48,968 nt of DNA from contig MKVB01000001.1 of NCBI GenBank assembly GCA_001899085.1, positions 719,275 through 768,242 of the forward strand. Reading direction: 5' to 3'. Below the pieces are notes generated by a model. The model was not told where the DNA came from. It saw only the letters and a list, made by a program, of their open reading frames with translations, and ran no database searches. The stretch comes from Devosia sp. 66-14 (GTDB lineage: Bacteria > Pseudomonadota > Alphaproteobacteria > Rhizobiales > Devosiaceae). This document shows, one piece after another, positions 16,415-24,000 of this stretch; position 1 is the first letter of the stretch, and each line of letters starts with the position of its first letter. The translations under genes and the position numbers were made by a program.

Positions 16415-18071
16415 TGCCGTACAAGGCCTCCTTGAACGGCGCGTCGCCCAACCGCCGGTAGGCGGCGATGAACGGCTCGTCGGCGCTCTCGCGCTTTGAG
16501 ATATAGAGGTCGACCAGTCGCTCGATCGCAGCCGGCACCTCTTCGACAACGAAGCCGTGGCCGAGAATGTTGCCGATCGCCGCGTTCTCGGTGGCGTCGC
16601 CGCCCACGGTGATCTGGTAGAGCTCGGTGCCCTTCTTCTCGACGCCCAGAATGCCGATATGGCCGACGTGATGATGGCCGCAGGCATTGATGCAACCCGA
16701 GATCTTGATCTTCAGGTCGCCGATCTCGGCCTGCCGTTCCGGCGAGGCGAACTTGCGGCTCAGTTCCTGCGCCAGGGGAATCGAGCGGGCATTGGCCAGC
16801 GCGCAGAAATCGAGACCCGGGCAGCAGATGATATCGGTGATCTGGCCGGCATTGCCTTCGGCCAGCTCATGTTCCACCAGCTTGGCGTAAACCGCCGGCA
16901 GATCGGTGATCCGCACATGCGGCAGCACCAGGTTCTGCTCGTGGCTGACGCGCAGCTCGTCGAACGAGTAGCGCTCGGCGAGGTCGGCAACCACTTCCAT
17001 CTGCTTGTCGGTGGCATCGCCCGGCGCGCCGCCGGTCGGCTTCAGCGAGATGGTGAGCGACACATAGCCCGGCTGCCGGTGCGCGTTGAGATTGCGCTCG
17101 AGCCAGCGGCCATATGGCGGGTTGAGGATCTTTTCCTTGGCCACATCGACAGTGGTCTCGTTGACCAGTTCGTAGTCCGGCTGGGCAAAGTATCTGGTGA
17201 TCCGGTCGAGTTCTTCCTGCGGCAGGGTGAGCACCCCGCCCTTCACATGGGCGAACTCTTCCTCGACCTGCTCGCGGATGGTGTCGATGCCGGTCTCGTG
17301 CACCAGGATCTTGATGCGCGCCTTGTACTTGTTGTCGCGGCGGCCATAGCGGTTGTAGACGCGCAGGATGCTCTCGAGATAGGCGAGCAGGTGTTCATGC
17401 GGCACGAACGGGCTGATCTGCTTGCCGATCATCGGGGTGCGGCCGAGGCCGCCGCCGACCCAGACTTCCCAGCCGATTTCGCCAACTGCGTTGGTCGCGG
17501 CCTGCAATCCGATATCGTGGAAGCGGATCGCGGCGCGGTCGTTGGTCGAACCGGTCATGGCGATCTTGAACTTGCGCGGCAGGTAGCTGAACTCGGGATG
17601 CAGCGACGACCACTGGCGCAGGATCTCGGCAACGGGCCTGGGATCGATGATTTCGTCGGCCGTGGCGCCGGCGAACTGGTCGGTGGTGATGTTGCGGATG
17701 CAGTTGCCCGAGGTCTGGATGGCGTGCATCTCGACCGAGGCGAGGTCGGCGAGGATCTTCGGGATGTCGCGGAGCTTGGGCCAGTTGAACTGGATGTTCT
17801 GCCGCGTGGTGAAGTGGCCATAGCCGCGGTCGTAGTCGCGGGCAATCCGCGCCAGCATCCGCAACTGCTTCGAGTTCATCGTGCCATAGGGCACGGCGAT
17901 CCTGAGCATATAGGCATGGAGCTGCAGGTAGAGCCCGTTCATCAGCCGGAGCGGCCGGAACTGATCCTCATTGAGCTCGCCGGTCAGTCGGCGGGCCACC
18001 TGGTCGGAAAACTGCGCCGTGCGTTCCTTCACGAACGCGGCGTCGAACTCGTCATATCGATACATGGCCAT
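16407..18071 (-). CDS. cysI: assimilatory sulfite reductase (nitrite/sulfite reductase hemoprotein)
   Basis: A 554-residue cytoplasmic siroheme-[4Fe-4S] enzyme that reduces sulfite to sulfide with six electrons. Cluster and siroheme ligands are Cys417-x5-Cys423 (CCPGLDFC) and Cys460-x3-Cys464 (SGCINAC). The N-terminal parachute (RPLRLMNGLYLQLHAYMLRI) and the substrate-site segments GHFTTRQNIQ and TSGNCIRNIT are present. The short single-chain form without a flavoprotein partner implies ferredoxin as donor, in line with the fdx/fnr genes downstream. It overlaps DUF2849 by 20 bp at its start and cysH by 8 bp at its end, so the operon is translationally coupled. Nitrite reduction is an alternative, but the cysH/cysG context favours sulfite. 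Confidence 0.97.
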   Translation of the reverse strand: MAMYRYDEFDAAFVKERTAQFSDQVARRLTGELNEDQFRPLRLMNGLYLQLHAYMLRIAVPYGTMNSKQLRMLARIARDYDRGYGHFTTRQNIQFNWPKLRDIPKILADLASVEMHAIQTSGNCIRNITTDQFAGATADEIIDPRPVAEILRQWSSLHPEFSYLPRKFKIAMTGSTNDRAAIRFHDIGLQAATNAVGEIGWEVWVGGGLGRTPMIGKQISPFVPHEHLLAYLESILRVYNRYGRRDNKYKARIKILVHETGIDTIREQVEEEFAHVKGGVLTLPQEELDRITRYFAQPDYELVNETTVDVAKEKILNPPYGRWLERNLNAHRQPGYVSLTISLKPTGGAPGDATDKQMEVVADLAERYSFDELRVSHEQNLVLPHVRITDLPAVYAKLVEHELAEGNAGQITDIICCPGLDFCALANARSIPLAQELSRKFASPERQAEIGDLKIKISGCINACGHHHVGHIGILGVEKKGTELYQITVGGDATENAAIGNILGHGFVVEEVPAAIERLVDLYISKRESADEPFIAAYRRLGDAPFKEALYGNA

Positions 18072-18357
18072 CCTCGTCGAGATGCTGGCGCTCGAAGCGC
18101 GGGGCGGTCGGGCCCTCGGCGCGGATGCGTTCGCGGATCCGGTCGGGGTAGATCACCCCGTCGCGCAGCGTCACCGTCTCGACCTCGAGACTGACGACGC
18201 GCAGTGTCTTTTTGGTCGCGGCCAGCGCAGCTTCCTTGGCCTCGGCCTCCTCCTTGAGGAAGACGCGAGCCTCCTGCAGCTCCTCGACCCATTTGCCAGC
18301 GCGATCGAGATAAACCGTCGCACCGCTCATCAGCTCATTGCCGGTGAGGATTTCCAT
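18052..18357 (-). CDS. DUF2849 family protein of the sulfite reduction operon
   Basis: A 101-residue soluble protein with the DUF2849 layout: a short N-terminal strand-turn-strand (EILTGNELMSGATVYLDRAGKWV) with two conserved Gly, a basic/acidic Ala-rich helix (EEAEAKEAALAATKK) and a C-terminal 'VIYPDRIRERIRAEGPTAPRF' motif. Its function is unknown, but it is found between cysG and cysI in rhizobia and relatives, so a role in sulfite reductase assembly or activity is likely (inference). The start may instead be a GTG two codons upstream (18363), directly abutting the cysG stop. AAGGTGG lies in range of both. It overlaps the start of cysI. Confidence 0.9.
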   Translation of the reverse strand: MEILTGNELMSGATVYLDRAGKWVEELQEARVFLKEEAEAKEAALAATKKTLRVVSLEVETVTLRDGVIYPDRIRERIRAEGPTAPRFERQHLDEDGHVSI

Positions 18358-18363
18358 GCTCAC

Positions 18364-19755
18364 TTACGCCACCTTGAATGCGGAGCTGGCGAGTTCGATC
18401 GCATCGCTCCAGTCGCCATGGGCGATCGCTTCGCCCACAAAAATGATTGCCGGTCCGTCTTCGAGTTCGATGGTCCCCGAGGCCAGCGTGCCCAGCGTGC
18501 CCCGATAGAGGACCCGGTCCTTGCGCCCTGCCCTGACCACCACCCCGACCGGAATGCCGGCCGAGGCGCCCTCGGCGATCAGCCGCTCGGCGGTCGGACC
18601 GGCGACCGACTTGCCCATGTAGAGCGCCAGCGTCAGCCCGGTCGATGCGAGGGCCGCCCAGTGCTTCAACTCCTCGGACTCGGCGCCATGCGCCGTGGCC
18701 AGAACGAAGCCGGTCGAAATCTTGCGCAGCGTCACCGGGGTCGCGGTATCGGCGGCGGCCGCAAGCGCCGAGGTGACGCCGGGCACGATGTGATAGGCGA
18801 TGCCCGCCGCCTTCAGCGCGTCGATCTCCTCGCCGGCGCGCCCGAACACCATCGGGTCGCCGCCCTTGAGCCGCGCCACGCGCTTGCCGGCCTTGCCCAG
18901 CCGCACGATCAGCGCATTGATCTCGGCCTGGGTGAAGGAGTGGTGGCCCTTCTGCTTGCCCACGAGGATCCGTTCGGCGTCGCGCCGCCCCATCTCCACG
19001 GCCGCAGCCGGGACCAGGTGATCATGAACGATCACATCGGCCTCCTGCAGCAGGCGCTGGGCCCTGAGGGTCAGCAGGTCCTCGGCGCCGGGACCGGCGC
19101 CGATCAGCCAGACGACGCCTGGGCTGTCGCCTTCCGCGCCATGCTGGGCGAGCAGGCTCTCGGCCTTCATGTCGCCCTGCCCGCGCAGCAGCGCCACTTC
19201 GACTTCCGGCGAGGTGACCAGTTCCTCGTAGTAGCGGCGGGCCCGGGGCCCGGGCAGCAGCGCGGCAACCCTGTCGCGCATCGAGCCGGCGAGCTTTGCG
19301 AGGGCACCGAGGTTCGGCGACAAGGCCGCTTCGATCCGCGCCCGGATCAGCCGCGCCAGCACCGGCGCATCGCCCTCGGTGGCGACGGCAATGGTCACCG
19401 GCGCCCGATCGATGATCGACGGGGTGTAGAAATCGCACTCGTCCGGGACGTCGACGACGTTGAGCGGAATCCGCCGGGCTCGCGCCGCGCGCTTGGCGGC
19501 CTCGCCATCCGGGCCGTGGTCGGCAACGAAAACCAGTGCCGCATCAACGAGATCGGCATCCTCGAACGGACGCGCCAGCACGGTGACCGGGAGCTCGGAG
19601 AAGTCGGCTTCGATGTTCTGGGAGATAATGACGACCAAAGCAGTCGTCTTAGTAACCAACCGGGCTTTGTTGAGGGCTTCTTCTCCACCGCCGACAATGA
19701 CGATGCGCTGACCCTGGACTTTGTAGCTGACGGGGAATGTGTTCAGTTCACCCAT
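18364..19755 (-). CDS. cysG: siroheme synthase CysG (precorrin-2 dehydrogenase/ferrochelatase - uroporphyrinogen-III methyltransferase)
   Basis: A 463-residue bifunctional enzyme that turns uroporphyrinogen III into siroheme, the cofactor of CysI. The N-terminal half has the NAD-binding motif VIVGGGEEALNKARL (residues 19-33) and the dimerisation region. The C-terminal half is a SAM-dependent methyltransferase with 'VWLIGAGPGAEDLLTLRAQR' near residue 215, the RLKGGDPMVFGRAGEE loop near 293 and the 'PGVTSALAAAA' motif. It is the first gene of the sulfur operon and is followed without gap by DUF2849. A promoter-like pair and a perfect palindrome lie directly upstream. The ATG is preceded by GGAAAGG. 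Confidence 0.96.
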   Translation of the reverse strand: MGELNTFPVSYKVQGQRIVIVGGGEEALNKARLVTKTTALVVIISQNIEADFSELPVTVLARPFEDADLVDAALVFVADHGPDGEAAKRAARARRIPLNVVDVPDECDFYTPSIIDRAPVTIAVATEGDAPVLARLIRARIEAALSPNLGALAKLAGSMRDRVAALLPGPRARRYYEELVTSPEVEVALLRGQGDMKAESLLAQHGAEGDSPGVVWLIGAGPGAEDLLTLRAQRLLQEADVIVHDHLVPAAAVEMGRRDAERILVGKQKGHHSFTQAEINALIVRLGKAGKRVARLKGGDPMVFGRAGEEIDALKAAGIAYHIVPGVTSALAAAADTATPVTLRKISTGFVLATAHGAESEELKHWAALASTGLTLALYMGKSVAGPTAERLIAEGASAGIPVGVVVRAGRKDRVLYRGTLGTLASGTIELEDGPAIIFVGEAIAHGDWSDAIELASSAFKVA

Positions 19756-19777
19756 TCACGGCCTTTCCGGAGCCGGA

Positions 19778-19806
19778 TACATACTGACTTCGGGAGTTCC
19801 GGACAA
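19778..19806 (-). promoter_or_regulatory. predicted sigma-70-type promoter of the cysG operon
   Basis: Reading the reverse strand, TTGTCC (19801-19806) and TATGTA (19778-19783) are separated by exactly 17 bp and lie about 22 bp upstream of the cysG ATG, giving a short leader. This is pattern-based; no start site has been mapped. Confidence 0.5.
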
Positions 19807-19826
19807 GCTATTGAAATTCAATAGCT
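19806..19826. promoter_or_regulatory. perfect palindrome, candidate operator of the sulfur operon
   Basis: The 10-bp arms AGCTATTGAA and TTCAATAGCT flank a single A, giving a fully symmetric 21-bp site. It is strikingly AT-rich for this genome. It touches the predicted -35 box of cysG at base 19806, a position suited to a repressor or a class-II activator. The cognate regulator is not in the window. Confidence 0.62.
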
Positions 19827-19922
19827 TTAATGTTTCCCGTAGCAGCATCGGATTAGAATTGCGTTGAGGCGCGGCACCCCGCCCCGGCAAAAGAATCCAT
19901 ACTGGGCATCAATGATGGAACG

Positions 19923-19942
19923 ATGGCGCTGTTTGGCGCCAT
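19923..19942 (-). terminator. stem-loop after the second ferredoxin gene
   Basis: ATGGCGC and GCGCCAT pair perfectly around a 6-base loop, 9 bp beyond the ferredoxin stop on the reverse strand. There is no clear T-run. The rest of the ~125 bp between here and the palindrome shows nothing else. Confidence 0.5.
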
Positions 19943-19951
19943 TGAGGCAGT

Positions 19952-20272
19952 TCAGCCCTGTCGGGCCGGCACATGAACCACCAGACCGTCGAGGGCGTCC
20001 TTGACCTTGATCTGGCAGCTGAGGCGACTGGTCGGCTTCACCGCAAAGGCAAAATCCAGCATGTCCTCTTCCATCATCGAGGGGCCGCCGACCCTTTCGG
20101 TCCAGGCGTCATCGACATAGACGTGGCATGTGGCGCAGGTGCAGGCACCGCCGCATTCGGCGATGATGCCGGGCACGCCATTCATGATGGCGGTCTCCAT
20201 CACGGTCGAACCGACTTCGCCCTCGGTCTCGTGCCGCGTGCCGTCGGATTCGATATAGGTGATGTGGGGCAT
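19952..20272 (-). CDS. adrenodoxin-type [2Fe-2S] ferredoxin, second paralogue
   Basis: A 106-residue ferredoxin. Cluster ligands are Cys40, Cys46, Cys49 and Cys86 ([16 protein letters not shown] and RLSCQI), with the same C-x5-C-x2-C spacing as the gene at 13644 and the same extra Cys between the first two ligands. The pre-ligand loop differs: it is Met-rich ([15 protein letters not shown]) rather than Asp-rich, suggesting a different partner. The ATG at 20272 starts the first beta strand. The longer frame adds ten residues with no conserved feature. It is not in the same operon as cysG, since the promoter and palindrome lie between them, but the two ferredoxins bracket the sulfur locus. Confidence 0.94.
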   Translation of the reverse strand: MPHITYIESDGTRHETEGEVGSTVMETAIMNGVPGIIAECGGACTCATCHVYVDDAWTERVGGPSMMEEDMLDFAFAVKPTSRLSCQIKVKDALDGLVVHVPARQG

Positions 20273-20360
20273 GTAACTTCGCTCGGGGGTGCTAAGCCGC
20301 ATATAGCGGTGCAGGCCCCCAGTCGCAAGCGCGCCATAGGGCGCACCTGCCTCGGTGGGC

Positions 20361-20753
20361 TCACGCCTCGTCGGCGCTGACCAGTTCGGCTATGAAGGCC
20401 TGGCAGCTGGCAACCGCCGCGGCGATATCCTGGATATGCTCGGGATTGACCGGAGCACCGGAGCGCAGGGCATCTTCGGCCCGCTTGGCAAGATCGCGCA
20501 CGCCCCAGGCGCCGATGCCGGCGGCAGCACTCTTGAGCGTATGCAGGTGTTCGAGCAGCAGCGGGATCGACGTGCTCTCCTCGATGCGGCCGAGATAGAT
20601 CCCCGACATCTGGGCATAGAGGCGGAGAACCTCGTCCCTGAGGCCGGGATCGCCCAGCGACTGCTGGTCGAGGTGATCCATGTCGATGGGCGCGCGCGAA
20701 AGATCCCGGGAAGCTGACCCCGCCCCGGCATCGACTGCTGTATTCCTAACCAT
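20361..20753 (-). CDS. free-standing histidine phosphotransfer (Hpt) domain protein
   Basis: A 130-residue helical protein. The phosphorylatable His71 sits in the canonical Hpt motif [21 protein letters not shown], with the Lys three residues on and the small-residue face after it. A 25-residue N-terminal leader may be absent if the internal Met25 is used. Hpt proteins pass phosphoryl groups between receiver domains of hybrid kinases and response regulators. No kinase or regulator is adjacent, so partners are unknown. The gene is divergent from the GPR-like gene, with a CtrA-type box in the shared 338-bp region. A tie to cell-cycle phosphorelay is attractive but is inference. Confidence 0.86.
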   Translation of the reverse strand: MVRNTAVDAGAGSASRDLSRAPIDMDHLDQQSLGDPGLRDEVLRLYAQMSGIYLGRIEESTSIPLLLEHLHTLKSAAAGIGAWGVRDLAKRAEDALRSGAPVNPEHIQDIAAAVASCQAFIAELVSADEA

Positions 20754-20881
20754 CCCCGCAACCCTTCCTACCGCCCGGACCTGGGCTATGGCAGGAAGCT
20801 AGCGGCAGCGGATGAAGGGCAGCCAAAACCAATGGGTACAATCTTATCCATGCCCTTAACCGGCCGCATTCCGACCCGAAA

Positions 20882-20896
20882 TTAACCTTCCATTAA
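20882..20896. promoter_or_regulatory. CtrA-type box TTAA-N7-TTAA
   Basis: The sequence TTAACCTTCCATTAA matches the alphaproteobacterial CtrA consensus (two TTAA half-sites with a 7-bp spacer, first half followed by C). It lies 195 bp before the GPR-like gene and 129 bp before the Hpt gene. A single extra half-site, TTAACC, occurs about 25 bp upstream at about 20856. The genome is GC-rich, so the chance match rate is low. Confidence 0.65.
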
Positions 20897-20912
20897 GAAT
20901 GCACTCGGTTTG

Positions 20913-20937
20913 CCTCAAATTGTATGTATGTTTGAGG
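20913..20937. other. inverted repeat in the Hpt/GPR divergent region
   Basis: CCTCAAA and TTTGAGG form a perfect 7-bp inverted repeat with an 11-base AT-rich centre, 17 bp downstream of the CtrA-type box. It may be an operator or part of a promoter. The remaining ~150 bp to the GPR-like start holds nothing I can name. Confidence 0.45.
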
Positions 20938-21091
20938 TCCACCTAGCGTGCGGCGGCGTGGGGCATAGGGCAGACTGCGGGGCATTTGAATCGCATTTTA
21001 CCCAATTTGGACGACTAACCGGAACTCCGGGGGTGGTCCAATGCAGGCTCTGATCGACCGCCAAGTGCCGATGCGAGAGTTGTAAAGAGTT

Positions 21092-24000
21092 ATGGCCAAA
21101 AAGACCGCGACACCCCAGAACGACCCTGCAACTCTGGCATTCTCGGCCGTCGAGGACGCGCTCAAGGACTCGGTATTCGCCAACCTTGACCAGCCGGCGG
21201 CCGCTGAGGAGCCCCCGGCCGAAAAGGCCGCGCCCAAGCTTCCGCCACGCGATAACTCGCCGCGCTCCGAGCGCCAGCGCACCGCCGACAAGTTCGCGGC
21301 ACAGACCGGATCGGTCGCCAACGACGATCGCTTCCCCTCCTCCAAGATACTCTACGGCCTGCAGTCGAAATCGTCCGGCACGCCGACCATGGTGGCCGGG
21401 CTGGTGGCGCTCGGCTGGGTGGTCGCGATCGCGCTGGTGGCGATGATCCGCAACGGCGCCGATATGGGCACCGCTTCCTTCTGGGGCTCGAACGACTTCA
21501 TCGGCCTGCTCGCGCTCGCCATCGTGCCGGTGATCGGCATCTTCGCCATTGCCACGCTGATCCGCCGCGCCCAGGACCTCCGCAACGCCGCGGCCGCCGT
21601 GACGCAGGCGGCGATCCGTCTTGCCGAGCCGGAAACCACGGCGTCCGAGAAGGTCGCCTCGGTCGGCCAGGCCGTGCGCCGTGAAGTGAACGCGCTGGGC
21701 GATGGGCTCGAGCGTGCATTGTCGCGCGCCGGCGAGCTCGAAGTGATGATCCACAACGAGGTCACCGCGCTCGAACGCACCTATTCCGACAATGAATCCC
21801 GCATGCGCGCCCTGATCCAGGAACTGGCCAGCCAGCGCGAAGCGGTGATCACCAATACCGAGCGCGTGCGCGAAGCCATCACCGAGAGCCACACCGGCCT
21901 CGTCTTCGACCTCGACATGATCTCGCAGCGCATCGCCGGCACGATCGTCGAATCGGGCGGCAACCTGACCAAGGCGCTGGAAACCGCCGGCAACTCGCTG
22001 AACGGCGCGTTCGGCGAGCGCACCGAGAGCTTCGTGTCGCTGATCGACCAGCGCACCAGCCATCTGCTGGTGGCGCTCGACGATTCGGCCTCGCGCCTCA
22101 ACATCACGCTCGAAGACCGCGCCGGCACCATCTCGGGTGCCTTCGAGAACCGCACGCAGGAACTGAGCGCCGTCATCGATGGCCGCATGCAGTCGCTGAC
22201 CGAGGCGCTCGACAGCCGCGCCGTGACCCTCTCCGACGCGATCGACAACCGCACCTCCTCGCTGGCCAAACTGCTCAGCCAGGGCGGCATTACCCTGCTC
22301 GACCAGTTGCGCGACCGCGGCCATGAAGTGTCGAGCGCCCTCGACATGATCGGCACGCGCATCGCCTCCGATATCACCGGCCGCGCCCGTGAAGCCGAGC
22401 AGCTGCTCTCGGGTCTCAGCCACCAGCTCGACGAGCAGGTGCAGATCCAGGTCAACTCGATGGAATCGCGCCTGCAGTCGGCGATGATCGAGCTTTCCGG
22501 GGCCCTCGACGACACCACCGAACGCGCGCGGGTCACGCTGACCGGCGCCGGCTCGCAGAATCTGGCGCAGTTCGATGCCCGGCTCGACGAGATCGCCGTG
22601 GTGATCGACAACCGTCTCGCCAGCCTCGACGGCGTCATCGGCGACAAGGGCGACAAGCTGATCGTCGCGCTCGACAAGAACAATGCCAGTTTCGCCGCCC
22701 GCGCCAACGTGCTGGAAATGGCGCTCGACGAGAAGTCCGAGCACTTCAACGAGATCGTCTCGCAGCGCACCCGCGAGATGACCGAGACCCTGGGCCAGCG
22801 CACCAAGCAGATCACCGAAGCGATCGCCAACCGCTCGCAGGAAATCTCGGATTCGCTGGAAGGCCACACCCAGATCATCGCCGACGCCCTCGACACCCGG
22901 ACCCAGCTGCTGAACGATACGCTGGGCAGCCGCCACGGCGAGCTGAGCGCGGCGCTCGACGAGCACGTCAAGGCCTTCGACGTGACCATTGCCGGCCATG
23001 CCCGCGCCATGGACACCAACATCATCACCCATGCCCAGGCCATCGACTTGGCCCTCGGTTCGCGCGTCGAGCAGTTCGACAACGTGCTGACCGGTCGCGC
23101 CAAGGAACTCGACCAGGCCGTAGCCAGCCGCACTCAGGCGCTCGATCAGTCGGTGGCGACCCGCACCCAGGCCATCGACATCGCCCTGCAGCAGCACGCC
23201 CAGCAGATCGGCGACAGCCTCGATCAGCGCACCGCGACCCTCGACTCCGCCCTGCAGCAGCATGCGCAACAGCTCGGTGACAGTCTCGATCAGCGCACTC
23301 AGGCGCTCGATACCGCCCTGCACCAGCACGCGCGGCAGATCGGTGACAGCCTCGACCAGCGTACCCAGTCGCTCGACAGCTCGCTGCTGCAACATGCACA
23401 GCGCATCGGCGACAGCCTGGATCGCCGCAGCAGCGCCATCGACGCGACCTTGCAGCAGCATGCCCAGCAGATCGGCGACAGCCTCGACCAGCGCACCCAG
23501 GCGCTGGCCTCGACGGTCTCGACCCGCTCGGCCGAACTGGCCGACGCGCTCAACACCCGCACCCAGCAGCTGGCCGAAACCCTCGGCAGCCACACCGTCG
23601 GCATCGCCGCGGCGATCGGCGAGCGCACCAGCGAGCTGGCCCGCACCATCGACGCACAGGGCAGCACGGCGCGTGACCGCATCGACGCCAGCCTCCGCAA
23701 CGTCACCGAGGTCATGTCGGAACGCGCCGGCGCCGTCTCGACGCTGATCGAAACCAAGGTGTCGGAAGTCAGTGAAGGCCTCGGCCGCGGCATCGACAGC
23801 GCGATCCTGCGCATTGCCGATGCCGAAGCCGGCGTGAACGCCCGCATCGAGAATGCGGCGGGCACCGTGGGTGACAGCGCCCGCAAGGCCGCCGACATCA
23901 TCGAGACCGGCGTCAACTCGGCCCGCAAGGCGATCACCGACATGGTCGACCAGCGCCTGGGCACCCTGCCCGAGGCGATCACCGCCCGCGCCGACATCAC

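Noticed and set aside
16415-16687. Upstream extension of cysH
   Set aside because: Those 91 codons lie inside cysI in another frame and give Ser/Arg/Pro-rich sequence with no homology. The CysH fold begins after the ATG at 16414.
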